Part shown: positions 52,465-60,873 of the stretch, piece by piece
Layout of the letters: each line of letters opens with the position of its first letter
Numbering within the stretch: position 1 is the stretch's first letter
NCBI GenBank assembly: GCA_963787485.1
Contig: CAWBDF010000007.1
Coordinates: 1,240,001-1,304,000, forward strand
DNA: 64,000 nt
DNA from: Bog-473 sp963787485
GTDB taxonomy: Bacteria; Actinomycetota; Acidimicrobiia; Acidimicrobiales; RAAP-2
Reading direction: 5' to 3'
Translations under genes and position numbers: made by a program
The notes under the pieces: model-generated
Seen by the model: only the letters and a program-made list of their open reading frames with translations
What the model was told of the DNA's origin: nothing
Databases searched by the model: none

Positions 52465-52830
52465 GTGACGACCATTGCCACGTCCGTCAACATCGGGAAG
52501 AAGCCCGCACCGGTGACGCTGAGCGCCGTCGCTACCTCGAAGGTGGCCGAGCTGCTGGCGCAGGAGGAAGGCGACGACCTCGCCCTGCGAGTGGCGGTGA
52601 AGCCGGGCGGATGCTCGGGCTACAGCTACGAGATGTTCTTCGACTCGGAGGTCTTGGCCGACGACGTCGTGCGCGAATTCGGCACGGTCAAGGTCGTGGT
52701 GGACGCCGCCAGTGCGGAGCTGCTGACCGGCTCGACGCTCGACTTCAGCGACGGACTGCAGGGCGCCGGCTTCCACATCACGAACCCCAATGCCACCCGC
52801 ACCTGCGGCTGCGGCTCGTCCTTCAGCTGA
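52465..52830 (+). CDS. A-type Fe-S cluster carrier (IscA/ErpA/HesB family)
   Basis: 121 residues. The conserved cysteines are in KPGGCSGYSYEM and CGCGSSFS at the C-terminus, the three-cysteine arrangement of the family. GTG 52465 follows AGGAGGAA; the upstream frame to 52441 is unneeded. The protein passes Fe-S clusters to apoproteins together with Mrp. Adjacent, its downstream neighbour starts 41 bases before its own stop codon in another frame. Confidence 0.94.
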   Translation: MTTIATSVNIGKKPAPVTLSAVATSKVAELLAQEEGDDLALRVAVKPGGCSGYSYEMFFDSEVLADDVVREFGTVKVVVDAASAELLTGSTLDFSDGLQGAGFHITNPNATRTCGCGSSFS

Positions 52831-54613
52831 CACCCGCCCTCCGGGCCTCCTCCCTCTGAGCAACACCGACCTCTCCCGCGACGCGCCCGAAGTCCGTTTC
52901 GCCCTCAACGGCGCTCCGGTCTCGGTCCGCGACGGCATCACGCTGCTCGACGCCGTCCGCGACGAGCTGGGCTGCCGCTCCGTCAAGGACGGCTGTAGCC
53001 CGCAGGGACAGTGCGGGTGTTGCACGGTCTGGGTGGACGGGACGCCTCGGATCTCGTGCGTCACCCCGGTCCGCCGCATCGCCGGCCGTGGGGTGACCAC
53101 CGTCGAGGGTCTCCCTCCCGAGCTGCGGACGCGCTGGAGCAGCGCCTTCGTCGCCCACGGGGCCTCGCAGTGCGGCTTTTGCACGCCGGGAATCCTCATG
53201 CGCCTGGCCGCGCTCTCGAAGCCCCTTCGGTCGGGATGCCGACCGTCCCGCGCCGACGTGGAGGCAGCCCTGCGGGCCCACCTGTGCCGCTGCACCGGCT
53301 GGCAGTCCATCGTCGAGGCGGCGTGCGACGCCTTGGGCGTGGAGCACGATGCGCCTCACGCCGAACCGGCAACCACCCGTGACCCGTTGCTGGCCGCCTG
53401 GCGGGCCCAGGTGGAGGGGCCGGCCTTCCAGAGGGCCGGGTTCGACGTCGTGCTCGGCGCGGGTGGGTACGCCGACGACGACGCCCCGTCGGAGGCGCGG
53501 GTGCAACTCGGCGCCGACGCCTCGCTGGAGCCGAACCTGCGCGCCGCACGGGCGAGGACCGGGAGGGTCCAGGGACGCAACAGCACCGAGCCCCTCTCGC
53601 ATCCGTTGGAGGCTCCCGCGGGCGAGTGGGTGCTCACCCTGCGCACGACCTGGGTCGAGCCCGCCTACGTCGAACCGGACGCCAGTTGGTGCCGACCCGG
53701 CGGGGCCCCCGCGTCGGTCCTGGCCAACGGCGGCGCCTTCGGCGGCAAGCGGCACAGCCCCGTTCCGGCGCGGGCCCGCCACCTGGCCGACCAGACGGGC
53801 GACCCGGTGCGAGTCCTGTGGTGTCGCGAAGACGTGGTGCGGCGCGGCCCCAAGCGACCGCCGCTCGCCCTCGGGCTGCGGCCCGACGGCACCGGTCTGG
53901 TCCGCATCGCCCGCCCGGCGGGGTCGGCCGACCTCGGGCCGGCGCTCGAGCGGCTCCACGCGCGCTGTCCGGGGATGGAGGTGGAAGAGGTCGAGGTGCC
54001 GGGACCTGCTGTGGCGCCTGAGCTCCGGGGAGCGGTGTGGGCGGAGGTCATGGCGGCGCGCGCCGCCCTGTCCGCCGGGCCGACGGAGCCCCGAACCGGG
54101 GTGGTGGACATTGACGTCCCCGGCTCCGGCCGAGCCCGGGCCCAGCTGCGCCTCGACGAGGGCGCACGCGGGACCTTGGTGCTCGACGTCTTCGCCGGGG
54201 AACCGCTCTGTGCCGTGACGCTGCGCTCCTACGCGCTCGGCGCAGCGCACCAGGCGCTCGGTCTGGTGTGGAGCGAGGGGATCGCCGTCGACGCCGAAGG
54301 TGAGCCTGTGGACCTGACTATCCGCTCGTTCGGGATTTTGGCCGCCCGCGACATGCCAGAGGTCACCGTTCGGGTGCACCCCGGCGAAGGGTGGCCGCTG
54401 AACGGGTCCGACGCCGTCTTCGTCGCCACCCTGGCCGCGGCCTGGCTGGCCGAGGGCGGAGCCGGCCGCGGAGGAGGGGGCGGGCCGGACCGGTGGCCGA
54501 CGCGGCGGGCCGCGGTGCGCGGGCCGGCCAGGGACGTGGCACCATCGGGCGGTCCAGATTCGGCCCTCAGAATTCGATCTGGCAAAATTCGATCTGGCGA
54601 GGAGTCCCCGTGA
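52790..54613 (+). CDS. Fused 2Fe-2S and molybdopterin-enzyme-like protein
   Basis: 607 residues. The N-terminal domain (about 35-195) is the [2Fe-2S] subunit of xanthine-dehydrogenase/CO-dehydrogenase type: CSPQGQCGCC, SQCGFCTPG and AHLCRCTGWQ. From about residue 210 it continues into a segment with NGGAFGGKRHSPVPARARHL and GDPVRVLWCREDVVRRGPKR, similar to molybdopterin-binding large subunits, but only about 370 residues long, so most of the usual large subunit is lacking. The end is GC-rich and low in complexity and has a 15-base duplication near 54571. The start is uncertain: ATG 52790 overlaps the Fe-S carrier by 41 bases. It overlaps ridA by 4 bases. Confidence 0.8.
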   Translation: MPPAPAAAARPSADTRPPGLLPLSNTDLSRDAPEVRFALNGAPVSVRDGITLLDAVRDELGCRSVKDGCSPQGQCGCCTVWVDGTPRISCVTPVRRIAGRGVTTVEGLPPELRTRWSSAFVAHGASQCGFCTPGILMRLAALSKPLRSGCRPSRADVEAALRAHLCRCTGWQSIVEAACDALGVEHDAPHAEPATTRDPLLAAWRAQVEGPAFQRAGFDVVLGAGGYADDDAPSEARVQLGADASLEPNLRAARARTGRVQGRNSTEPLSHPLEAPAGEWVLTLRTTWVEPAYVEPDASWCRPGGAPASVLANGGAFGGKRHSPVPARARHLADQTGDPVRVLWCREDVVRRGPKRPPLALGLRPDGTGLVRIARPAGSADLGPALERLHARCPGMEVEEVEVPGPAVAPELRGAVWAEVMAARAALSAGPTEPRTGVVDIDVPGSGRARAQLRLDEGARGTLVLDVFAGEPLCAVTLRSYALGAAHQALGLVWSEGIAVDAEGEPVDLTIRSFGILAARDMPEVTVRVHPGEGWPLNGSDAVFVATLAAAWLAEGGAGRGGGGGPDRWPTRRAAVRGPARDVAPSGGPDSALRIRSGKIRSGEESP

Positions 54614-54978
54614 GCGCAGCCGTTGGCCCGTACTCCCCGGTGCGCCGCGCCGGTGACTGGGTCATCGCCTCCGGCCAGCTGGGACTGGCCCCCAACCCCG
54701 CGGGCGGGCCCGCGCTGGTCGCCGGGGACACACTCGCCCAGCTCCGCCAAGCCCTCCAGAACGTGGCCGAGGTGCTGGCCATTGAGGGCGCCACGCTGCC
54801 CGACGTGGTGAAGACCACGTTGTATCTCGTCGACATGGCTGATTTCGGCGCGGTCAACGACGTCTGGGTGGAGTACTTCACCGACAACCGCCCCACCCGC
54901 TCGACGGTTGTGGTGGCCGCGCTCCCGCTCGGGGCGCGGGTGGAGGTCGAAGCCTGGGCTTACGCGCCCGTCGTCTGA
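54610..54978 (+). CDS. ridA: RidA-family protein (reactive enamine/imine deaminase type)
   Basis: 122 residues from GTG 54610, which follows CGAGGAG and overlaps the upstream stop codon by 4 bases. The fold is recognised from VGPYSPVRRAGDWVIASGQL, TLAQLRQALQNVAEVLAIEG and TRSTVVVAALPLGARVEVEA. The arginine in the NRPTRST segment is the one that binds the carboxylate in RidA. It probably hydrolyses 2-aminoacrylate-type enamines. Translational coupling to a molybdoenzyme-like gene is unusual. Its 3' end overlaps the tail of the minus-strand GlnR-like gene by 19 bases. Confidence 0.9.
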   Translation: MSAAVGPYSPVRRAGDWVIASGQLGLAPNPAGGPALVAGDTLAQLRQALQNVAEVLAIEGATLPDVVKTTLYLVDMADFGAVNDVWVEYFTDNRPTRSTVVVAALPLGARVEVEAWAYAPVV

Positions 54979-55730
54979 GAAGCCGGCTCCTGCGCCGGCT
55001 GGGCCACCGGAGCGGGGTTCGGACCGTTGCGCGACCCGCTCCCCGGGTGCCACGCCACCTGCCCGAAGCGGTAGCCCACCGAACGCACCGTCTGGATCAA
55101 GTGGGCGTGCTCTTCGCCGAGCTTGGCCCGCAGCCGGCGGATGTGGACGTCGACCGTGCGTGCCCCTCCGTAGTACTCGTAGCCCCACACCCGGCTGAGG
55201 AGGGTCTCGCGGGTGAAGACCTTGGCCGGGTGCCCGGCCAGGAACCGGAGCAGCTCGTACTCCATGTAGGTGAGGTCGAGCACCCGTCCGGCGACCGCCG
55301 CTTGATACGTCTCGAGGTTGAGCATGAGCGGTCCGTACTCAATGATGTCGGGCCGCATGCTCTGGCCCGTGCGCCAGAACAGGTGTCCCAGGCGGGCCAC
55401 GAGCTCCTCGGGTCGGGCGGGCAGCACGCAGAAGTCGTCGTAGAGGTCGTCGCGGAGCAACAGCTCGCTCACCTGGTCGGATGCGATCAACAGGAGCAGC
55501 GGCGTCATCGGGACCTCGCGCAGGCGCAGGTGCCGGCAGAAGGCCACCGCGCCGGTCATGTCGTCGCCGGAGACCACGAGCGCCCCGGCGAAGCCGGATA
55601 TGTGCCCGTCGGGTCCGGGGGCCGCCAGGTCGTCGGACCCCGCCACGCTGTGGTGGGCCATCCCCGCGCTCTGCAGGGCCAGGGTCACGTCGGCCGGGAG
55701 CTCGGTCGGGAAGCAGAGAAGGGGGTCCAT
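54960..55730 (-). CDS. glnR: GlnR-like atypical response regulator
   Basis: 256 residues. The N-terminal receiver-like part (to about residue 120) lacks a clear acidic pocket and phosphoacceptor aspartate, as in the atypical GlnR group. The C-terminal OmpR-type winged helix is highly typical: VLDLTYMEYELLRFLAGHP, KVFTRETLLSRVWGYEYYGG, ARTVDVHIRRLRAKLGEEH and VRSVGYRFG. GlnR controls nitrogen-metabolism genes including glutamine synthetase in actinobacteria. Here it lies 20 bases downstream of glnA on the same strand, so the two may form an operon. The low-complexity tail after residue 235 is extra. Call of GlnR itself (versus a paralogue) is inferred from motif and context. Confidence 0.82.
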   Translation of the reverse strand: MDPLLCFPTELPADVTLALQSAGMAHHSVAGSDDLAAPGPDGHISGFAGALVVSGDDMTGAVAFCRHLRLREVPMTPLLLLIASDQVSELLLRDDLYDDFCVLPARPEELVARLGHLFWRTGQSMRPDIIEYGPLMLNLETYQAAVAGRVLDLTYMEYELLRFLAGHPAKVFTRETLLSRVWGYEYYGGARTVDVHIRRLRAKLGEEHAHLIQTVRSVGYRFGQVAWHPGSGSRNGPNPAPVAQPAQEPASQTTGA

Positions 55731-55749
55731 CGATTCGGTGGTGTGGCGG

Positions 55750-57087
55750 TCAGAGCAGTGGCAGGTAGCGGTCCAGCTCGAACTGGGTCACTTGGACCTG
55801 GTAGGCATCCCACTCCTCACGCTTGTTGCGGATAAACCATTCGAAGACGTGGGACCCCAGGGTGTCGGCCAGCAGCTCCGAGCCCTCCATCTCGTTGACG
55901 GCGTCGTGCAGGCTCGAGGGCAGCCGCTCGATCCCCTTCTTGGCGAGCTCCTTGGGGGTCAACGTGAACAGATTCTCGTCGGCCTCGGGCGCCAGCGGGT
56001 AGTCCTCGGTCAGTCCCCGGAGGCCCGCGGCCAGAATCACCGCGAAGGCGAGATACGGATTGCACGCGCTGTCGGGAGCCCGGTACTCGAGCCGGGTGGA
56101 CTCGGTCTTGCCGATTTTCACCACTGGTACCCGCACCAGCGCGGAGCGGTTGTTGCGGGCCCAGCTCACGTGGACCGGGGCCTCGTAGCCGCCGATGAGG
56201 CGTTTGTAGGAGTTCACCCACTGGTTGGTCACCGCGGTGATCTCGCGGGCGTGGTGCAACAGTCCCGCGATGAAGCGGCGGGCCACCTCCGAGAGGCCGT
56301 AGCGGTCGCTCTCGTCGACGAACGCGTTGCGCTCCCCCTGCCACAGCGAGATGTGGGTGTGCATGCCCGAGCCCTGGACGCCGCCCATGGGCTTGGGCAT
56401 GAAGGAGGCGAACACACCCTCTTGGCGCGCCACCTCCTTGAGCACCATGCGTGTCGTCATCACAGTGTCGGCCATGGTGAGGGCGTCGGTGTAGCGCAGG
56501 TCGATCTCGTGCTGGCTGCGGGCGTCTTCGTGCTGGGTGTGCTCGACGGGGATCCCCATCTCCTCGAGGACGAGAACCGAGCGCCGGCGCAGCTCGCTGG
56601 TCAGGTCGGCCACGGACAAGTCGAAGTAGGAACCCGAATCGAGCAGTTCCGGTCCGTGGGCCGGGTCGGAGTCGGCGAAGTAGAAGTACTCGACCTCGGG
56701 AGCGGCGAAGAACGTGTACCCGGCCAGGTGCGCTCGCTCGAGCGTGCGCCGCAGCGCGTGGCGGGGGTCGCCCTCGAACGGGGTCCCGTCCAGGTTGGCG
56801 ATGTCGCAGAAAACCCGGGCCACCTGCGCGTCGTCGTGATGCCAGGGCAGCAACTGGAACGTCGTCGGGTCGGGTCGGGCCAGCACGTCGGCCTCCTGTA
56901 CGCGGCTGAACCCGTCGATGGCCGACCCATCGAAGGTCATGCCTTCATCGAGCGCGTTCTCGAGCTCGACGGGCGTGATGTTGAACCCCTTGGGCGTTCC
57001 CAGCACGTCCGTGAACCACAGCTGGACGAAGCGGATCCCGCGCTCCTCGACGGTCCGCAGCACGTAGTCCCGTTGACTCTGCACCAC
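55750..57087 (-). CDS. glnA: Glutamine synthetase, type I
   Basis: 445 residues. ATP-grasp-like GS motifs in order: GMTFDGSAIDGFSRVQEAD, FAAPEVEYFYF, KPMGGVQGSGMHTHISLW, NRSALVRVP and SSTRLEYR-like TESTRLEYRAPDSACNPYLA. The adenylylation tyrosine region of the larger beta type is not present; length and sequence are like the GlnA2-type (446 residues) in mycobacteria. It condenses glutamate and ammonia using ATP. Likely GTG starts at 57087 or 57084. It is divergent from nadE with a five-fold 10-base repeat between, and precedes the GlnR-like gene. Confidence 0.95.
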   Translation of the reverse strand: MVQSQRDYVLRTVEERGIRFVQLWFTDVLGTPKGFNITPVELENALDEGMTFDGSAIDGFSRVQEADVLARPDPTTFQLLPWHHDDAQVARVFCDIANLDGTPFEGDPRHALRRTLERAHLAGYTFFAAPEVEYFYFADSDPAHGPELLDSGSYFDLSVADLTSELRRRSVLVLEEMGIPVEHTQHEDARSQHEIDLRYTDALTMADTVMTTRMVLKEVARQEGVFASFMPKPMGGVQGSGMHTHISLWQGERNAFVDESDRYGLSEVARRFIAGLLHHAREITAVTNQWVNSYKRLIGGYEAPVHVSWARNNRSALVRVPVVKIGKTESTRLEYRAPDSACNPYLAFAVILAAGLRGLTEDYPLAPEADENLFTLTPKELAKKGIERLPSSLHDAVNEMEGSELLADTLGSHVFEWFIRNKREEWDAYQVQVTQFELDRYLPLL

Positions 57088-57125
57088 ACCAGCTTCGCAT
57101 GTGGGCGCACCCCTCTCCGTCTGGA

Positions 57126-57174
57126 GCGCCGTTCAGCGCCGTTCGCGCCGTTCAGCGCCGTTCAGCGCCGTTCC
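57126..57174. repeat. Five tandem 10-base repeats between glnA and nadE
   Basis: GCGCCGTTCA units start at 57126, 57136, 57145, 57155 and 57165 (the second is one base short, the last ends C). The period near one DNA helical turn places all copies on one face. The array lies in the 147-base gap between divergent glnA and nadE and could be a protein-binding site. Confidence 0.75.
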
Positions 57175-57234
57175 CCGCCGGCGCGCCGGGCTTCCGCCCG
57201 GGGGGAGGACCGGTACCGCCGGTAATCTGGAACG

Positions 57235-59058
57235 GTGCCCACCCTGCGGCTCGCCGCCGCGCAGCTGAACACCGTCGTCGGCGACCTGGCGGGGAATGTC
57301 GAGCGGTTGCTCCGGGCCCTCGCCGCCGCCGAGGCCGCCGGGGCGGACCTCTGCGTGGCGCCCGAGCTGGCCATCCCCGGCTACCCGCCCGAGGACTTGT
57401 TGCTCAAGCCCGGCTTCGTCGCCGACAACGTGGCTGCGCTCGAGAAGGTGGCGGCGGCGACCGGGCATTGCGCCATGGTGGTGGGCTTCGTGGGCGCCTC
57501 GCCGCAGGGGGACGAGCTGGCCAACGCCGCCGCCGTGTGTGCCGGCGGTCGCGTCCTCGGCATCTACCGCAAGCACTTCTTGCCCAACTACGGGGTCTTC
57601 GACGAGCAGCGGTGGTTCCTCCCCGGCACCGAAGCGCCCTCCCTCTTCGGCATCGCGGGCGCCTGGGTCGGGGTGTCCATTTGCGAGGACGTGTGGTTCG
57701 ACGACGGGCCCGTGGCCCAGGCCGGCCGGGCCGGAGCCGACGTCGTTGTCAACCTCAACGCGTCGCCCTACAACCGCGGGCGCCGCGCCGACCGCCTGAC
57801 CGTGCTCACGAGCCGCGTGGCCGAGGCCGGGTGCGCGGTGGCGTACGTCAACCAGGTCGGCGGCCAGGACGAGCTGGTCTTCGACGGCGACTCGCTGGTG
57901 ATGGCAGCTGACGGGACGCTCTTGGCTTCGGGGGCGCAGTTCGCCGAGGACCTGGTGGTCGTCGACCTGCCCTTGCGCGTGGCGCGGCCCCACGCCGTGA
58001 CGGGACTGCTTCCCCGCGTCCTGGTGACCGAGGCGGTCGCCACCACGTCCGCCGCCACAAGCGCCGGCGCCGGAGCGGGTGCAGCACGTCCACCCTTGCC
58101 GGCGGCCGGGCCGCGACCGGCCCTGAGCGACCACGCCGAGGTGTACGCCGCGCTCGTCCTCGGCACGCGTGACTACCTGTCCAAGAACGGCTTCACGGAC
58201 GCCGTGGTCGGTCTCTCGGGGGGTATCGACTCCTCGCTCGTGGCAACGGTCGCCGCCGACGCCCTCGGGGCGTCGCGGGTGCACGGCATCGCCATGCCGT
58301 CGCGCTATTCGAGCGAGGGATCGCTCCACGACGCCGCCATCCTGGCCGAGCGGTTGGGGATGGAGCTCACGGTGGTGCCGATCGAAGAGGCGCACGTGGC
58401 GTTCGCCTCCATACTCGCTCCCGTGCTCGGGCGCGAGCCCGACGGGCTGACCGACGAGAACCTCCAGTCCCGCCTGCGCGGCGTGGTCCTGATGGCGCTC
58501 TCCAACGCCAAGGGGTGGATCGTGCTCACCACGGGGAACAAGAGCGAGATGGCCACCGGCTACTCCACCCTCTACGGAGACTCCGCCGGAGGGTTCGCCG
58601 TCATCAAGGACGTGCCCAAGACGCTGGTCTACGACCTGTGCCGCCACCGCAACACCCAGGCGGTGCTGGAAGGCCTTCCCGGCCCCATCCCCGACAGCGT
58701 GCTCGACAAGCCGCCGTCCGCCGAGCTGCGTCCCGACCAGCGCGACGATCAGTCGCTCCCGCCCTACGAGGAGCTCGACCCGGTGCTCCGGGGCTACGTC
58801 GAGCGGGACCGCACGGCGGCCGACCTGGTGGCGGAGGGCTTTGCCCCCGCGCTCGTCGACCGGGTCGTCCGCCTGGTGGACGGGGCCGAGTACAAGCGGC
58901 GCCAGATGCCCCCCGGCGTGCGCATCAGCACCAAGGCGTTCGGCAAGGACCGGCGCATGCCCATCACCAACCGCTACCGCTCCTCGGCCCTCGAAGAGTC
59001 GGCCGCCGGCCATTCGGCCACCGGCGAGTCGGCCACCGGGGGGATCGGGAGTGCCTGA
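57235..59058 (+). CDS. nadE: Glutamine-dependent NAD+ synthetase
   Basis: 607 residues. The N-terminal carbon-nitrogen hydrolase domain has the catalytic triad Glu44 in VAPELAIPGYPPED, Lys in YRKHFLPNY and Cys in VSICEDVWFDD. The C-terminal synthetase domain has the PP-loop GLSGGIDSSLVATV, then TTGNKSEMATGYSTLYGD and ISTKAFGKDRRMPITNRYR. It makes NAD+ from nicotinate adenine dinucleotide, taking ammonia from glutamine through a tunnel. GTG 57235 is chosen; no ATG lies near. Divergent from glnA, the enzyme that makes its glutamine, which may share regulation. Confidence 0.95.
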   Translation: MPTLRLAAAQLNTVVGDLAGNVERLLRALAAAEAAGADLCVAPELAIPGYPPEDLLLKPGFVADNVAALEKVAAATGHCAMVVGFVGASPQGDELANAAAVCAGGRVLGIYRKHFLPNYGVFDEQRWFLPGTEAPSLFGIAGAWVGVSICEDVWFDDGPVAQAGRAGADVVVNLNASPYNRGRRADRLTVLTSRVAEAGCAVAYVNQVGGQDELVFDGDSLVMAADGTLLASGAQFAEDLVVVDLPLRVARPHAVTGLLPRVLVTEAVATTSAATSAGAGAGAARPPLPAAGPRPALSDHAEVYAALVLGTRDYLSKNGFTDAVVGLSGGIDSSLVATVAADALGASRVHGIAMPSRYSSEGSLHDAAILAERLGMELTVVPIEEAHVAFASILAPVLGREPDGLTDENLQSRLRGVVLMALSNAKGWIVLTTGNKSEMATGYSTLYGDSAGGFAVIKDVPKTLVYDLCRHRNTQAVLEGLPGPIPDSVLDKPPSAELRPDQRDDQSLPPYEELDPVLRGYVERDRTAADLVAEGFAPALVDRVVRLVDGAEYKRRQMPPGVRISTKAFGKDRRMPITNRYRSSALEESAAGHSATGESATGGIGSA

Positions 59059-59635
59059 GGGCTGGCGCCAGATCGACGATCTCGGGCGCCTGGTGGGCGC
59101 CTACTGCTGGCTCGAGCACCGGATCTTCGCCGTGACCGGGAGCTGGGCCACTGGCGACCACGCCCTGGACCCCGCGCTGCGGGTGTGGTGCGCGGCGGTG
59201 TCGCGGCGTCACGCCGCCTTGGCCGGGTGCTGGGAGGAGCGCCTGCCCGTGCGGGCGGGAGTGGACCGGACTGGCCTGGTGGTGGCTCCGGGCGGACCCC
59301 TCGACGGGCTTCTCGGGGCGCTGGCCGACGAGCCCGAAGCCCGGGCCGGCGTCGCCGCCCTGGTGGCCACCGTGCTGCCCCGCCTGCTCGCGGCGTACGA
59401 CGACCACCTCACCGGGGCCTCCCCGGTGTGCGAGGCCCCGGTGATGGAGGTCCTGACCATCGCCCAGCGGGCCCTCGGGGCCGAGATCCGAGATGGCCAG
59501 GACCTCCTGGCGCCGCGGCCCGGGGACGGCCCCATTGGCTCTTCGGGCCGCTCGGCCCGCCTCTCCGCGGCCGCCGCGGCATTCGAACAGGCGTTTGATG
59601 CAGCGGGCGGTTTCCCTGCTGGGCACACATCTTGA
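59051..59635 (+). CDS. Unknown protein, mostly helical, translated with nadE
   Basis: 194 residues. GTG 59051 overlaps the end of nadE by 8 bases with GGGGGGATCGGGA just upstream, so it is coupled. Sequence such as VGAYCWLEHRIFAVTGSWA, RRHAALAGCWEERLPVRAGV and LPRLLAAYDDHLTGASPVCE is mostly helical with scattered Glu/His in patterns reminiscent of ferritin-like four-helix bundles, but no ExxH pairs are placed convincingly. I cannot name a function. The neighbour downstream is a sigma factor. Confidence 0.7.
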   Translation: MPEGWRQIDDLGRLVGAYCWLEHRIFAVTGSWATGDHALDPALRVWCAAVSRRHAALAGCWEERLPVRAGVDRTGLVVAPGGPLDGLLGALADEPEARAGVAALVATVLPRLLAAYDDHLTGASPVCEAPVMEVLTIAQRALGAEIRDGQDLLAPRPGDGPIGSSGRSARLSAAAAAFEQAFDAAGGFPAGHTS

Positions 59636-59763
59636 CAGCGCCATTACACTGTCTGAGCAGGTCACGCGCCCCGGGGAACGGCGCGAGGGCTGCGTGGAAC
59701 GTGCCCGACAGCCCGGCCAGGTCCCCCTGTCCGGGTTCAGGGCGGAAGTTGAGGGCGAGGATC

Positions 59764-60702
59764 TTGGCGAAGGAACGTATCGAGCGCGATGACGAGGATC
59801 TCGTCCGGCTCTACCTGACGGACATCGGTCAGTACCCCCTCCTGACCAAGGACGACGAAGTACGGCTGGCCCAGGCCATCGAGGCGGGACGGGCCGCCGA
59901 GGGAGAGGCGGCGAAGGCCACCAAGGGGCTCACCACGGCGAAGAAGAGGGAGTTCCGGCGCGCCGTCATGGAGGGTGAGCAGGCCCAGCAGACCTTCGTG
60001 CAGTCGAACCTGCGGCTGGTGGTGTCCATCGCCAAGAAGTACCAGGCGTCCGGCCTCCCCCTGCTCGATCTCATTCAGGAGGGCAACCTCGGCCTCATGC
60101 ACGCGGTCGAGAAGTTCGACTGGCGCAAGGGGTTCAAGTTCTCCACCTACGCCACCTGGTGGATCCGCCAGGCCATCACTCGGGGCATCGCCAACACCGG
60201 CCGGACGATCCGGCTCCCGGTGCACGCCGGCGACACGCTGGCCCGGGTGCAGAAGGCACAGGCCCGCCTGGAGCTCAAGCTGGGCCGGCCGGCCACGCTG
60301 GCCGAGCTGGGCGTCGAGGTCGAGATGCCCGAGGACAAGCTGGTCGAGGCGCTCCGGTTCCGCGCCGAGCCCCTCTCCCTCTCCGAACCCCTGCGGGAAG
60401 ACGGTGACGCCGAGCTGGGCGACGTCGTAGAGGACCGATCGGCCGAGTCGCCCTTCGAAGTGGCCGCGGTGTCGCTGCTGCCCGACGAGATCGGCCGGCT
60501 CCTCTCTCCGCTCGACGAGCGCGAGCGGGAGATCCTGCGTCTGCGCTTCGGGCTCGATCGTGGAGAGCCCCGAACGCTCGAGGAAGTGGGCGAGCACTTC
60601 AACCTGACCCGGGAGCGCATCCGCCAGATTGAGGCCCGGGCCATGTCAAAGTTGCGCCACCCGTCCTCGGACACCGGCGCCCGGGACCTGCTGACGGTCT
60701 AA
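59764..60702 (+). CDS. RNA polymerase sigma factor, sigma-70 family (SigA/SigB/HrdB-like, group 2)
   Basis: About 312 residues from TTG 59764, with GAGGGCGAGG just upstream. Region 1.2 DEDLVRLYLTDIGQYPLLTK; regions 2.1-2.4 FVQSNLRLVVSIAKKYQASG through KFDWRKGFKFSTYATWWIRQ and AITRGIANTGRTIRLPVH; region 3; and region 4 LDEREREILRLRFGLDRG followed by LEEVGEHFNLTRERIRQIEA. The absence of a long N-terminal region 1.1 fits SigB/HrdB group 2 factors. It directs RNA polymerase to housekeeping or stress promoters. A longer start (59632) adds unconserved sequence. A tiny ORF follows. Confidence 0.95.
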   Translation: MAKERIERDDEDLVRLYLTDIGQYPLLTKDDEVRLAQAIEAGRAAEGEAAKATKGLTTAKKREFRRAVMEGEQAQQTFVQSNLRLVVSIAKKYQASGLPLLDLIQEGNLGLMHAVEKFDWRKGFKFSTYATWWIRQAITRGIANTGRTIRLPVHAGDTLARVQKAQARLELKLGRPATLAELGVEVEMPEDKLVEALRFRAEPLSLSEPLREDGDAELGDVVEDRSAESPFEVAAVSLLPDEIGRLLSPLDEREREILRLRFGLDRGEPRTLEEVGEHFNLTRERIRQIEARAMSKLRHPSSDTGARDLLTV

Positions 60703-60721
60703 GCGCCTAGGCTCCTTGGCC

Positions 60722-60796
60722 ATGAAGAAGCTGATCATCCTGGCCTTGCTGGTCGCTCTGGGCATCGTCGCCGCCCGCCGCCTGCGCGAGGCATAG
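60722..60796 (+). CDS. 24-residue single-helix membrane microprotein (candidate)
   Basis: ATG 60722 opens MKKLIILALLVALGIVAARR and ends RLREA: two lysines, a hydrophobic helix of about 15 residues and a basic tail. It follows the sigma-factor stop codon by 19 bases. It resembles the known small DLW-39-type actinobacterial proteins in its start and shape but is shorter. The ribosome site is weak. Sub-threshold length makes it easy to overlook. Confidence 0.45.
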   Translation: MKKLIILALLVALGIVAARRLREA

Positions 60797-60873
60797 AGCC
60801 GCTCGGCCGCGGCGGGTCGGAACGTCTTCGGCCGGCGCTGAGTCGCGCCACCCGCAGTGAGATCTGAGTGCCC

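Noticed and set aside
52823..54379. A 518-residue minus-strand frame opposite the fused 2Fe-2S gene
   Set aside because: Antisense artefact of GC-rich codons; the plus-strand product carries clear cysteine motifs.
57126..57174. CRISPR array
   Set aside because: Repeats of 10 bases without spacers and no cas genes.
57133..59013. A 626-residue open frame on the minus strand opposite nadE
   Set aside because: It is a long antisense frame produced by high third-position GC; nadE is unmistakable on the plus strand and the minus frame has no family motif.
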